Source: Flammeovirgaceae bacterium SG7u.111
GTDB lineage: Bacteria; Bacteroidota; Bacteroidia; Cytophagales; Flammeovirgaceae
Length of the DNA stretch: 64,000 bases
Assembly: GCA_034044135.1 (NCBI GenBank)
Contig: CP139021.1
Coordinates: 7,230,001-7,294,000 of the forward strand
Direction: 5' to 3'
In this document: one piece after another, positions 53,311 through 63,162 of the stretch
How positions within the stretch are numbered: the stretch's first letter is position 1
Layout: every line of letters begins with the position of its first letter
The notes under the pieces: model-generated
Told to the model about the DNA's origin: nothing
Database searches by the model: none
The model's input: the letters and a program-made list of their open reading frames with translations, nothing else
Translations under genes and position numbers: made by a program

Positions 53311-53637
53311 CGTACGTTCTATGTAGATTTTTATCAAAGCATTTAAGCTCTAAAAAGTATATCGACGAAATGTCCATTTTATTGATAGGCGAATGGATAT
53401 TCTGCTAAGAAAAACGCCTATTTCCCTTCTACTAATATGTAAGTACCCCATTCATTTTCATTATGTTGTTTTTTATGCCGTTGCACATGTAAAATGTAGT
53501 TATCGTAGCGTTGAGTAGGCTGGGTAGGAATTTTACCTAGTATCTACATCAATAAATAGCAACTCTTGCGGTTATCAATAAGAAGCCTATTTGTATAGGG
53601 AGCTATAACCACACAATATTTATTAACAGCTCAAAAA
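53311..53637. other. Divergent promoter region between the OmpA gene and the giant surface gene
   Basis: About 330 bp of AT-rich DNA between two divergent start codons. It must contain both promoters, but no consensus pair of Bacteroidota -33/-7 boxes was convincing. No small gene was seen. Confidence 0.45.
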
Positions 53638-56600
53638 ATGAACGCGCAAAAAAAAGTCAGAATAAAAGGAATGAGAAAAGTACTCCTTCTGGTTGTGTTA
53701 GGAATTTTTACACATCTCACTACGTATGCACAATTGGCAAATAACCGAGCCGATGCAGAGTTTATTTGTGCAAGTGAATTAGGTGTATCCATAAGTAACA
53801 GCCTTTATGGTACAGAGGCAGGTGACCCAACACCATCTTGCTTAGGCGGGGCAGTAAGCCAAAGTGCTTGGTTTAAAGTAAAAGCCCAAGCCGCTGGTAA
53901 TATTGAGATTAACCTAAAAAATATCCAAAACCCCAAACAGTTTGCAGTAGCTGCGTATCCTGAAGGAGCTATAAATAATGGGGGTGAGATTAATTGTGCC
54001 GTACTTGATAATGGAACAACCACAATGACTTTTGCTGCCACAGCAGCAGATGAAGTCTACTATGTAATGGTAGAGGGAGTCGCAGGGGTTGAAGGTAACT
54101 TTACCATAAGCGCAACTGGTTCTGCCATAGCTTCTCCAGATTTGATTTTGACTCCTACAAAGGTTATTGGAAGCTTTGGTGAGGATGTAATCTTTACGAA
54201 CAACTCGGTAATAAAAGGAGACAATGACGCATTTGAGCTTGTTATTAAATTCGATGATTCTAATGCAACCATTCCTTGTGAAGTAAAAACAGATGACTGG
54301 CAAAAGCCGATGATTACGGATGTATCTGGAACGGCGAAAAATATAGAAATAGAGCCAGGCGGAGAGTTTACACTAGAAGATGACTTTCCTAATGGGGCTA
54401 CTATAACACTTAATTCTGAATTCCCAGGTACCTGGGAGCTAACAATTCGCCCCAAAGACCATGAATGTTTCGATGCTAGGTATAGCCAAATGACTATGAC
54501 CTCAGATGTATTGAGGTTAATGGCTTATATAAAAGATGCTAATGGAGATGACTTAGTAGATGACGGAAATGGTTGTCCTGCTCCCTTTTGTGAACAAACA
54601 CCTCCTTCTAACTGGCAGGCAACTGCGATGCTACTCCCAGTGCAAGATCCTACAAGTGGCTTTAAAGGAAATGTGACTGATTGGACTTTTACTTTTACTG
54701 ATAAATCAAACAACTCTCAACTTTTTACCATAAGCCTTGGCGATGCTGGTTTTAATACCCAAGATCAGAATAAGACTGTTGATTTTGTATATGCAGTTCC
54801 TATGGGCGTTGCTGACTTTGATGTACAAGTTGAAGTTGCAGGTGATTTTGGTCCGTTTGACGAAACCTACAATTATAAATCATATGCTCCTATTGTTCCT
54901 GAAGTAGTGACAGCGAATGGGACCGATTCAATTGTGGTTTGTTTGGCAGATATAAGTGCGGGAAGCCCTTTGAGCTTTAATGTGAATAATTTGGGTGATT
55001 TTACCAGTCACCCAGAAGCAATAGCACCTCCTATCACTTGGGAGTTTCATGCCGATATGGGCACGGATACAACTTCTACAGGATCGAGCAAAGAACAACT
55101 TAGCTTTGTCTCTGGTGATAACATAACACCTGGGAAATATACGGTGAAAGCAGTAATGGGAGATGAAGGAGGTTGTACAGCAGAAGGAACTGCAATCGTG
55201 ATTGTGGTTCAAAAAGAAATTTTGGAAGACCCGGTTATTGTAACAGAACAACCTCGCCCAACTGGCTGTAACGAAGATACGTATTATCCGAATGAGAAAG
55301 TTGATTTCTTCTTTACTGTAAAAGATGTAACTGTATCGCAAAAGGCAAAGGTTACGGTGACTTATGCAGGAAACCCTGTTGAATTTTTAAGAGTTCTTCC
55401 TTCAGATACCACGGCGAATGAAATTATTGTTTCTTCGGATTCGGCAACTTTTGTGGCTTCGATAAATTATACGGGCAATACTTCGGACTTTGAAATTGTA
55501 GTGGAAAATCTGGAATACCCTACCACTTGCGAAACCAAGTATAGTAAAACGATGGAGCCAGCCTACGAGTTTGAGGAACCAGATTTGGAGGCGAATAGAG
55601 ATACGGTTTGTATTAGTGATAACCTTGACTCACCTTGGTTACTAACTGTAGCCAACGCTGCTACATTTTCGCCAAAAGCTACAAAAGATAGTGTTGTTTG
55701 GGATTTGGGTGGCTTGGTAGCCGATGCTTCTAATTTTAAAGGGGCATTAAAAGATACTGTTATGTTTACCAAAGGAGATAAACTTCAGTACGGAGAATAT
55801 ACAATAACTGCTACACTTACTGATACTACTGGATGTGTGAGCGAAAAATCGATAGTTGTTAGGCTAGTTCAAAAAGAGACAATAACAATTACCAATACAG
55901 ATAGAGACGGTGCGCTAGTTGGCTGTAGCCAAAACGCATTTTATCCAGGTGAAAAGGTTGATTACTATTTTTCGATAACCGATGTGACTCCAACCGAAGG
56001 AAGTAAGATAACGGTTTCTTTCGATGGAAGCCCTATTACTTTTGAGCAGGTTAGCCCTTCTACAGGTTCAAGTACTGAGTTTAACTTGACAGACTCAGCT
56101 TCATTTAAGGCAACTGTAGTTATGCCTGATGATTTTACTTCTATTCCATTAGTGATTCAGGCTTCAAATAATACATATACAGGGGTTTGTACTCCTGCAG
56201 TGCGGTTGAGCTTGACAAGGGCTTATGAAACTAATCCAGCAGTTTTAATAATTGAAAACGATACAGCATGTATTCAGGCGGTAAACAGTAGTAGTCCAAT
56301 TTATTTTACGGTAGACAATGCCGATACATTCTCTCCAAGAGCATTGGATACGGTGTATTGGGATATGGGCGCAATTGACCCAGCGGCAATGATTGTTGTT
56401 GGAGACAAAGGAGATACAATTAGAATTGAAGATCGTTCATTATTGATGGCTGGTGTGTATGATATAGGAGTAAGGCTGGTAGATGTAAATGGGTGTGAGG
56501 GGCTTGGTTCTTCAAAACTACACCTTGTAAATAGTGAAATAATCACACTTACAGATACTTTGACGGATGTAACAAGAGATGATTGCGGAACGAGAGCTTA

Positions 56601-59202
56601 TTTGATTGGCGATCAAATTACCTTCAATTTTGATGTGAGTGATGTAACAGCAGGGCAATCTGTGCAGGTAACGGCTAGCTATGCGGGGAGTGTTGTTTAT
56701 AATGTAACCCAAAGTGATACAACTGAGAGCCATTCATTTGCCATTACTCACAATGGTAATTCGGCAAATGAGGTATTGATTGAGGTGACCAATATTGTTT
56801 ACCCAACGGCATGTTCGGTTACTCGGAATATTTTCTTGCCTGTAAAAGGGGAAAATAGTCCTCAGTTGAGTGCAAGTTCTGAGACGGTCTGTGAAAAAGA
56901 TATTACGGATGTCGATCCTATAGAAATTCTGATAAGCAATGCTACCATATTGCCGGGGGGAGCAGGTGCTATTAGGACTTTATGGACTTGGAGTGGCTTG
57001 AACCATCCAATGGATTCTACTAATATTTTAGGTAATAATATTGATGATACAAGGCTACAATTAGTAGGGCTAGAAGCTGATGTTTACACAGTTTCTGCTA
57101 ATGTGACATATGGGTCGGGTTGTACAGATAGCGTAACGGTGTCATTCACAGTATTGCCTCAGGCAGATATTGCGCTGGATACGATAGAACTAGTAAGTAC
57201 CGAAGCTGCATGTACCATTACAGATCAATTCCAAGCGGGAGATATTGCTGATTATAAATATCAAATAACTGGAATTGAAGAAGATTTGGTAGTTGCGATT
57301 AATTATCCAACTGATACCACATTTACAGTTAATGTAGCAGATGGGGATACTTTCAATGGATCACTAAGATTCAGCGTTTCGGAAGGTGGTGATTTGGGAA
57401 ATATTACTGTTAGAAGTGCCGATGCAGCTAGTAATAGCTGTACAAGTACTCTTCCAATAAACATTCCGTTTACGGAAGCTCCATTAGCTGTGCAATGGGG
57501 GGCTGATTTACCGATTGATGGCGGTGTAATTTGTAAAAATTCCACAGATGATTTAGTACTTAATGTGGTCGTTACCCCTACTGCTGGAGCAACTATTTCT
57601 TGGTTCGTAAACGATAGTTTGAAACAAGAATCAACTAATAATCTTTTCTTGTTAAGTAACTTGCAGGAAGGCGAAGACTACAAGGTAGTGGTAAAGGTAA
57701 AAAATGCTATATGCGAAGTAAGCGATAGTGTACTCGTGCCTTCAATTACTACAAACTTGCCTAGCGTAGAAACCAATATCGTTTCCTCTCCTGAAAATGA
57801 AGGTTGCGATGGAGAGAAAGGTTTCTGTAAAGGAGAGATTATCGAATTTGAATATACCCCGGTGGGCGGAACTCCTCCTTATCAGGTTCATATCAGTATT
57901 CCATCGGAAAACATAGATGAAGTAGAGACATTAAATGACAATTCGACACAGACATTGCAATTCATTGTATATGATGAGGCTGAAGTTGGCTTTATAAAAA
58001 TATGGGACGAAAACTCCAGTGAGGCATGTGCTTATACAAAAGCCATAGAAGTTCCGGTGTTGGAATTGGCAACAGAGATAGGTGCAGATAGCTTAGGCTC
58101 TTCAGAATGTAAAGGAAGCCTTACCCAAGTAATAGGTTATATCCCTGAATGTAGCGCAGTAGAGTTTGATTGGAGTAATTCTCCAAATAGTAACTTGATT
58201 GTTGGTGCACTAGACGAAAGTACGGTAACCTTGAGTTTTGATGGACAAACATCGGGAATGTATGATTTTGAGGTAGAAGTAAGTGGTTTTGGTTGTTCAA
58301 GGATCATGAAACAAACAATTGAGTTCTCTAGTAACCTACCTGATACGATAGTTGCTTCAACTGCTACTACAGGCTTCTGCTTGGAGAGTTTGCCACAAAA
58401 CGGAATGGTTTTGACTGCTAAAAAGTTTGGCAGTAATGGTTCGAGTAGCCAAGTAAATTATGATTGGGGAGTTACTTCAGCAGAAAGCTTAGCATTTATG
58501 AGAGCAGGTACTTCTACAACAGAATCGAGCCTTATCATTGATGTTCCTGCGGACACGCCTGTAGGAGATTACGAATTTCTTGTAAAAGTAGAGGATAGAG
58601 ATCCAGGTAATGAATGTTCAACTATTCTTTCCTATACATTACGAGTAATTGATATAGAGGAGGTAGGGGTTGTAAATGCTTCTATCAATAATGAAACATG
58701 TACGTATAAAGACATCACGCTTCACGCATCAGGAGGCCTGACAGGAGAGTATACTTGGTCTCAAGTAGATCCAACCACAGGAAGTGTAATCCAACAGTTC
58801 ACAGAAACCTCACCTAATTTGGTGATCAATTCGGAAGTAGCTGGTACTTTCCGCTACATGGTGGAAGACGCATCAGGATCAGCTTGTGTAGAAGCCGGCT
58901 TCTTTGACTTGGTTGTTACCCAGTGTGATTTAGTAATACCAAATGCCTTTACTCCTGGAAAAGATAATTATAACCAAACGTTTGAAGTAAAAGGTGTGGG
59001 TGGAAAAGATTGGGAGCTGGTGGTGATCAATAGATACGGATCGGAAGTGTACCGCAATGCCAATTATGACAATACTTGGGATGGCGGAAGCTTGAGCGAT
59101 GGAACATATTTTTATACCTTGACTTCTCCACAAGGCGAGAAGGTATACAAAGGTTGGGTAAGAATTATAAGAGTTAACCCTAAAGGGGACGTTAACAGAT
59201 AA
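53638..59202 (+). CDS. Giant secreted repeat protein with T9SS type B sorting domain
   Basis: A protein of 1854 residues. After a signal peptide (about 1-32) comes a PPC-like domain (about 35-160, 'CASELGVSISNSLYG...SAWFKV...YYVMVEG...GNFTISATG'). Then come tandem Ig/PKD-like modules. Modules of about 215 residues, starting near 527, 744, 963 and 1172, each open with a Cys and a 'YYPxEKVDFFFTVKDV'-like strand; the fourth is diverged. The C-terminus is a gliding-motility-associated CTD ('VIPNAFTPGKDNYNQTFEVKGVGGKDWELVVINRYGSEVYRNANYDNTWDGGSLSDGTYFYTL'), which marks it for T9SS export and surface attachment or release. It likely acts as an adhesin or gliding-related surface protein. Confidence 0.92.
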   Translation: MNAQKKVRIKGMRKVLLLVVLGIFTHLTTYAQLANNRADAEFICASELGVSISNSLYGTEAGDPTPSCLGGAVSQSAWFKVKAQAAGNIEINLKNIQNPKQFAVAAYPEGAINNGGEINCAVLDNGTTTMTFAATAADEVYYVMVEGVAGVEGNFTISATGSAIASPDLILTPTKVIGSFGEDVIFTNNSVIKGDNDAFELVIKFDDSNATIPCEVKTDDWQKPMITDVSGTAKNIEIEPGGEFTLEDDFPNGATITLNSEFPGTWELTIRPKDHECFDARYSQMTMTSDVLRLMAYIKDANGDDLVDDGNGCPAPFCEQTPPSNWQATAMLLPVQDPTSGFKGNVTDWTFTFTDKSNNSQLFTISLGDAGFNTQDQNKTVDFVYAVPMGVADFDVQVEVAGDFGPFDETYNYKSYAPIVPEVVTANGTDSIVVCLADISAGSPLSFNVNNLGDFTSHPEAIAPPITWEFHADMGTDTTSTGSSKEQLSFVSGDNITPGKYTVKAVMGDEGGCTAEGTAIVIVVQKEILEDPVIVTEQPRPTGCNEDTYYPNEKVDFFFTVKDVTVSQKAKVTVTYAGNPVEFLRVLPSDTTANEIIVSSDSATFVASINYTGNTSDFEIVVENLEYPTTCETKYSKTMEPAYEFEEPDLEANRDTVCISDNLDSPWLLTVANAATFSPKATKDSVVWDLGGLVADASNFKGALKDTVMFTKGDKLQYGEYTITATLTDTTGCVSEKSIVVRLVQKETITITNTDRDGALVGCSQNAFYPGEKVDYYFSITDVTPTEGSKITVSFDGSPITFEQVSPSTGSSTEFNLTDSASFKATVVMPDDFTSIPLVIQASNNTYTGVCTPAVRLSLTRAYETNPAVLIIENDTACIQAVNSSSPIYFTVDNADTFSPRALDTVYWDMGAIDPAAMIVVGDKGDTIRIEDRSLLMAGVYDIGVRLVDVNGCEGLGSSKLHLVNSEIITLTDTLTDVTRDDCGTRAYLIGDQITFNFDVSDVTAGQSVQVTASYAGSVVYNVTQSDTTESHSFAITHNGNSANEVLIEVTNIVYPTACSVTRNIFLPVKGENSPQLSASSETVCEKDITDVDPIEILISNATILPGGAGAIRTLWTWSGLNHPMDSTNILGNNIDDTRLQLVGLEADVYTVSANVTYGSGCTDSVTVSFTVLPQADIALDTIELVSTEAACTITDQFQAGDIADYKYQITGIEEDLVVAINYPTDTTFTVNVADGDTFNGSLRFSVSEGGDLGNITVRSADAASNSCTSTLPINIPFTEAPLAVQWGADLPIDGGVICKNSTDDLVLNVVVTPTAGATISWFVNDSLKQESTNNLFLLSNLQEGEDYKVVVKVKNAICEVSDSVLVPSITTNLPSVETNIVSSPENEGCDGEKGFCKGEIIEFEYTPVGGTPPYQVHISIPSENIDEVETLNDNSTQTLQFIVYDEAEVGFIKIWDENSSEACAYTKAIEVPVLELATEIGADSLGSSECKGSLTQVIGYIPECSAVEFDWSNSPNSNLIVGALDESTVTLSFDGQTSGMYDFEVEVSGFGCSRIMKQTIEFSSNLPDTIVASTATTGFCLESLPQNGMVLTAKKFGSNGSSSQVNYDWGVTSAESLAFMRAGTSTTESSLIIDVPADTPVGDYEFLVKVEDRDPGNECSTILSYTLRVIDIEEVGVVNASINNETCTYKDITLHASGGLTGEYTWSQVDPTTGSVIQQFTETSPNLVINSEVAGTFRYMVEDASGSACVEAGFFDLVVTQCDLVIPNAFTPGKDNYNQTFEVKGVGGKDWELVVINRYGSEVYRNANYDNTWDGGSLSDGTYFYTLTSPQGEKVYKGWVRIIRVNPKGDVNR

Positions 59203-59223
59203 ACTTTCATCTTAATTATTACC

Positions 59224-59255
59224 AAGGGTTGCGGCAAAGTCGCAACCCTTTTTTT
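59224..59255 (+). terminator. Intrinsic terminator of the giant surface gene
   Basis: AAGGGTTGCG and CGCAACCCTT form a 10-bp perfect stem with a 7-base loop, followed by seven T. It lies 22 bp past the stop and touches the end of the convergent oxidoreductase gene. Confidence 0.95.
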
Positions 59256-60474
59256 ATACTTTTTTTCCAGCGTTAAGTCCTGCCACATATCCAGTACTCC
59301 AAGCTGCTTGGAAATTGAACCCTCCAGTGATCCCATCTATATCGAGTACTTCACCTGCAAAATAAAGCCCTTTGCAAGCTCTGCTTTCCATAGTTTGGAA
59401 ATCTACTTCCTGAAGTGAAATTCCTCCGCAAGTCACAAACTCTTCTTTAAAGGTGGTTTTTCCCCTTACCTCATATTCATCTGAAATAAGCGTATTAAGA
59501 AGTTTGTTCATCTCCTTTTTAGATAAATCGCACCATCTTTTTTCTGTAGGGATATCTGTTTTTTGAAGTAAGAAGTCCCAAAGCCTTTGAGGACACTGGA
59601 AAGGGTTTTTATTACTTACTAACCTTGTTTTTAATTCACTGGAGATTTGCCTGAGCTCTTCTCTCATCTGATCTTCTGATATATTACCGACCCAGCTTAC
59701 AAGAATATTAAAAGAGTAATTTTTATCAGCTAAAAACCTTGCTCCCCATGCAGAAAGCTTCAAAATAGCTGGACCGCTCAGCCCCCAGTGGGTAATGAGC
59801 AGTGGATCTTGCTCTTTCAGCTTCGTTCCTACAATCCGGACATGGGCTTCGGGTACTGAAAGCCCCATAAGTTTGGTAATGGAATTTTTGGGGAGGTTGA
59901 ATGTAAAGAGTGATGGAACAGGGTTTTCAATTTTGTGATTCAGTTTGGCAAGCCAGTCAAACCCAGTTTTTTTAGGGTTTCCACCAGTAGTGACAATTAC
60001 TCTGTCAAAATGGAGTTCCTCTTTGTTCGTAACTAATAAAAAACCTCCCGATTCTTTCTTTTTTATTTTCGCTACAGCTGAATTTGTTGAAATAGTAACT
60101 CCTGAATTAACTGTTTCCCTTAAAAGGCAATCAATGATGGATTGAGAATTATTGGTGATGGGGAACATGCGCTTGTCGCTTTCGGCTTTTAGTTTTACAC
60201 CTCTCGACTCAAACCACTCCACAGTATCGTTGGTCATGAATTGATGAAAAACTTTTTTTAGCTGCTTTGCCCCTCTAGGGTAGCTTTTTTGAAGCTCCGA
60301 AATAGTAAAAGTAGCATTGGTTACATTGCACCTCCCACCTCCCGATACTTTTACCTTGGAAAGGAGTTTACTGGTTTTCTCCAAAATTTCAACTTTGACT
60401 TTTGGGTTATTTTGGGCACATGCAATAGCAGAAAAAAAACCAGCGGCTCCGCCTCCTATTATAGCAACTTTCAT
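59254..60474 (-). CDS. NAD(P)/FAD-dependent oxidoreductase, YhiN (HI0933) family
   Basis: A 406-residue flavoprotein: FAD-binding GGGAAG at residues 7-12 ('AIIGGGAAGFFSAIACAQ'), 'VKVSGGGRCNVTNA' (the HI0933 family signature) and 'VIVTTGGNPKKTGFDWLAKLNHKI'. The C-terminal FAD-contact 'KGLYFAGEVLDIDGITGGFNFQAAWSTGYVAGLNAG' is diagnostic for the family. The substrate is unknown, though it is conserved across bacteria. It is convergent with the giant T9SS substrate gene and monocistronic. Confidence 0.9.
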   Translation of the reverse strand: MKVAIIGGGAAGFFSAIACAQNNPKVKVEILEKTSKLLSKVKVSGGGRCNVTNATFTISELQKSYPRGAKQLKKVFHQFMTNDTVEWFESRGVKLKAESDKRMFPITNNSQSIIDCLLRETVNSGVTISTNSAVAKIKKKESGGFLLVTNKEELHFDRVIVTTGGNPKKTGFDWLAKLNHKIENPVPSLFTFNLPKNSITKLMGLSVPEAHVRIVGTKLKEQDPLLITHWGLSGPAILKLSAWGARFLADKNYSFNILVSWVGNISEDQMREELRQISSELKTRLVSNKNPFQCPQRLWDFLLQKTDIPTEKRWCDLSKKEMNKLLNTLISDEYEVRGKTTFKEEFVTCGGISLQEVDFQTMESRACKGLYFAGEVLDIDGITGGFNFQAAWSTGYVAGLNAGKKV

Positions 60475-60673
60475 TCAGGTTTTAGTTATTGGTAAGTGAC
60501 AAAGTTAGGTATTTCGAACTGGAGCATACCCAACTTTTTATTCAGATTAAACCTTTATCATTTTATTTGTTCCAAGTATTAATGTAAATTGGATGCAGAA
60601 TCACTTGAGTGTTTTAAGACTTGTCTGTAAACTACCATAATTTATTTTCAACAAATTTTAAGTCTTTAAAATC

Positions 60674-61111
60674 ATGAAAAAGAAGTGTTTTTTACTGTTT
60701 TCCCTTTTGGTATTTATCAGCTCTTGGAGTATTGCCCAGCCCAGAGGTGGAGGCAATATGGAAGAAAGGACCAAAAAGCAGCTTGCTGCAGTTAAGGAAA
60801 GGTGTAACCTAACCGAAGAACAAATTCCTAAAGTAGAAGCAATTTACAATGCTTCTACAGAAAAGATGAAAGTTATTTTTGAAGAAAGTGAGGGGGACAG
60901 GGAACTAATGCGTTCGCAAATGCGGGAAGTGAGGCAGAATATAAACAAAGAGTTGAAAGCTATCCTCACCGAAAGCCAATTTGCTGAATATCAAGCTATG
61001 CAACAAGAACAAGCAGGAGGAAGACAACAGGGGCAAGAAGGTTCTCAAAAAGAAAAAAAGAAAGGAAAGAAAAAAAAGAAGAAAGTTGAAGAAGGAGAAA
61101 GCGGAAGTTAG
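60674..61111 (+). CDS. Small secreted helical protein with basic, low-complexity tail
   Basis: A 145-residue protein with a signal peptide (MKKKCFLLFSLLVFISSWSIAQ), then a helical region ('AAVKERCNLTEEQIPKVEAIYNASTEKMKVIFEES') and 'MREVRQNINKELKAILTESQFAEYQAMQ', reminiscent of Spy/CpxP-like LTxxQ helices. It ends in a Lys/Glu-rich tail ('QKEKKKGKKKKKKVEEGES'). Spy-like proteins are periplasmic ATP-independent chaperones, but the homology here is suggestive only. A terminator follows at 61134-61168, so it is a single-gene unit. Confidence 0.65.
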   Translation: MKKKCFLLFSLLVFISSWSIAQPRGGGNMEERTKKQLAAVKERCNLTEEQIPKVEAIYNASTEKMKVIFEESEGDRELMRSQMREVRQNINKELKAILTESQFAEYQAMQQEQAGGRQQGQEGSQKEKKKGKKKKKKVEEGESGS

Positions 61112-61133
61112 TAGAGTATTTCTTTAAAGATTT

Positions 61134-61168
61134 AACTTGGTTGGTAAGTTTGCTAGCCAAGTTTTTTT
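61134..61168 (+). terminator. Terminator after the small secreted helical gene
   Basis: AACTTGG and CCAAGTT form a stem with a 16-base loop, followed by a run of T. Confidence 0.7.
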
Positions 61169-61277
61169 ATATCCAAAAAGTAGTATAAATAATATGTAGC
61201 TAATAGGGGAGCGAGGCAACAAATAGCGCAATTTTTACTCAAGAGAGGATGTCCTCTTGGTTGGGCTTTTTTGCAGC

Positions 61278-61952
61278 TTAGTTGGGCAAAATAGGGACAG
61301 CGGTATTTACTGCTCGCCCTACCGCTTCTTGAATATCGTGGATGAGCCTGTTGATTTCTATACCAGCTATCATATTCATACTAATATCTTCAATTTTCTC
61401 CCGCGCTATTTTTTGTTTTTTTGCATCCTTAAAAACCTCTCCCGTAAGGTTGCAAGCACCTACCAAGCTTATCAGCATGATTGTACGGGCACTGGGTTTG
61501 GGGCTGTTTAGTACAAGTTCGTGAAGCCTTTTGGTGATCTGCTGCTTCACTTCTGGGGCTTGCAAGATGTATTTGCTTTTGCTGAATATCCCTATTATTT
61601 TTTTCTTGTCCTTTATCAGGATGCCCTTATCTATGAGCGAATCGAGAAGCTTTTTTTGAAAGTCTTCAATATAGAAAACCAATTCTTGGGTCCAGTGGTC
61701 GATGGTGTATTTTTTACCCGATTTCTCAATCGCTTCAAGCCCTTCTAAAATCAAAGGGTCCCTTACTTTTTTACCCTCGTCAAAAAGCTCTAAAACATTG
61801 TTTTTTAGCTGAATACGCTCTGCAATAGCTAACTCCAACAAGATTGCACAAGACATGCTGAAGTTGATGTACATGGCTGCTGCTGGTGTTATATTTCCTG
61901 TATGATCATTCAGGGCCAATAACATCAATTCTTCTGGGAGTTTAAGCTTCAT
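61278..61952 (-). CDS. GPP34 (GOLPH3-like) family protein
   Basis: A 224-residue protein that begins 'MKLKLPEELMLLALNDHTGNITPAAAMYINFSMSCAILLELAIAERIQL', matching the GPP34 signature 'LxEELxLLxLxxxxGxxxxxxxxxxxxxLAGALLLELxLxGRI'. It contains 'DHWTQELV' and the helical 'LVGACNLTGEVFKDAKKQKIAREKIEDISMN'. In eukaryotes, GOLPH3 binds PI4P at the Golgi; bacterial members are uncharacterised, and whether this one binds phosphoinositide is not knowable here. It has no signal peptide. It appears to be transcribed alone. Confidence 0.85.
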   Translation of the reverse strand: MKLKLPEELMLLALNDHTGNITPAAAMYINFSMSCAILLELAIAERIQLKNNVLELFDEGKKVRDPLILEGLEAIEKSGKKYTIDHWTQELVFYIEDFQKKLLDSLIDKGILIKDKKKIIGIFSKSKYILQAPEVKQQITKRLHELVLNSPKPSARTIMLISLVGACNLTGEVFKDAKKQKIAREKIEDISMNMIAGIEINRLIHDIQEAVGRAVNTAVPILPN

Positions 61953-62453
61953 ATTTGTGAGGGTGCTTTTATTGAGAGTATGCTGAGTATAAACAAAAAC
62001 TTTACCCTAAAAACGTAGCAAGTACTGTTTAAAGGCTAAAAGGAGACTTAATAAATACTAAAGGCTGATATATTGGGAAGTTGTAGAAGGAGCAGTTGCC
62101 AACTATTAAAGGTACGGAATTATAAGAAAAAAGATGGAACGATAATTAACGATCTTATTTTTTTGCTTTTTGCTATGGAAAAGTTTCGGAAGAGCCTTGT
62201 TTTGTGAGAAGTGCTCGATACGAGTATTAAGAGGTTGTTTGTGCTCTTACTTATGGAAAGGTTTTTGTTATTAACGTTTGTTTGAAAATTGTATCCGTTG
62301 GCATAATCGATCAATTAAATGTCTCATTCGGGTATCGGTTATTTTTATACCTATGACGTATTAAAAAAAGCTGGTTTTTCAGATCAAATACAATTTTTGC
62401 CTAACTTGGCGACTAGTAACATCCAAAACCAAAAACCTAAAGAATTCAAAGTC
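61953..62453. other. Long intergenic region upstream of the exported gene pair
   Basis: About 500 bp, AT-rich. An open frame in phase with the gene at 62454 begins at 62319, but its 45 residues look non-coding. A weak hairpin-like stretch (ACGATAATTAACGAT, around 62137-62151) was noticed without a convincing role. The region should contain the GPP34 promoter and that of the downstream gene. Confidence 0.45.
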
Positions 62454-63158
62454 ATGATTACAAAACACAGCAAAAACGTCCTTAGAAATGTAAGAAGACG
62501 TATCCAATCTTTAAAAATGATGAGTGTCAGCGGATTGTTGATGTTAGCTTTGTTCTCTAGTATGTCTATGGGAATTGTTAGCTGTAAAAAACAACCAGTG
62601 ACTACAGAGCCTACCGCAGAGGAATTGAAAATAGCGGAAGCAAAGAAAAAGCTTCAAGCGTTGCTTACCGACGCCAGCATGACGCTAGATGAAAAAGAGC
62701 AAGCGCTAGCTGAAATAAAAGCGATGAACATCCAGGATCCTACAGTTTTGGCGCTTATAGCACAAGTAGAGGCTAAGTTGAAAGCAGAGCGTGAAGAATT
62801 GAAGCGCAAAGCGGAAGAAGCGGCTAGACTAAAAGAAGCAGAATTGGCTAGGCAAAGGGAAATGAATTCTCCTCAGTATAAATTGAATAGCTTCTTTGGT
62901 GGTATTTCAAGTGCTGCAAGTGTGAGTGAAGCTAATATGCAAATCAACCAAGCGTTGAGCTTGTTCAGTTCTCCTGAAGCACCAGTACTCGTCGTAATTA
63001 GCGAAGAAAATGGCGAAAAAGATTATGACAGGCCAACTACTATCAAGAAGTACTTGGAATACTTGAAAGATCAGAAAAAGAAAGCTGATACTATTGAGAA
63101 TATCGTATTCGATGCCAATGGGAAGATAAAAGAACTTGAATTAACAAAATTGAAATAA
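62454..63158 (+). CDS. Exported lipoprotein-like protein with coiled-coil and domain shared with next gene
   Basis: Starting at the ATG at 62454 gives 234 residues with a long signal region ('MMSVSGLLMLALFSSMSMGIVSC' in its second half; lipid Cys about residue 44). A coiled coil rich in Ala/Glu/Lys follows (about 55-140, 'KLKAEREELKRKAEEAARLKEAELARQRE'). The C-terminal domain of about 75 residues (from 'SASVSEANMQINQALSLF') aligns with the following gene. No family was recognised. It is 4 bp upstream of the next gene and surely co-transcribed with it. Confidence 0.65.
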   Translation: MITKHSKNVLRNVRRRIQSLKMMSVSGLLMLALFSSMSMGIVSCKKQPVTTEPTAEELKIAEAKKKLQALLTDASMTLDEKEQALAEIKAMNIQDPTVLALIAQVEAKLKAEREELKRKAEEAARLKEAELARQREMNSPQYKLNSFFGGISSAASVSEANMQINQALSLFSSPEAPVLVVISEENGEKDYDRPTTIKKYLEYLKDQKKKADTIENIVFDANGKIKELELTKLK

Positions 63159-63162
63159 GTAT

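Noticed and set aside
54060-55341. Minus-strand frames inside the giant surface gene
   Set aside because: They arise opposite a single continuous frame of 1854 residues that has a signal peptide and T9SS tail.
62319-62453. Upstream extension of the gene at 62454 to a start at 62319
   Set aside because: The 45 extra residues have no signal or domain, whereas the ATG at 62454 leads into a lipoprotein signal.
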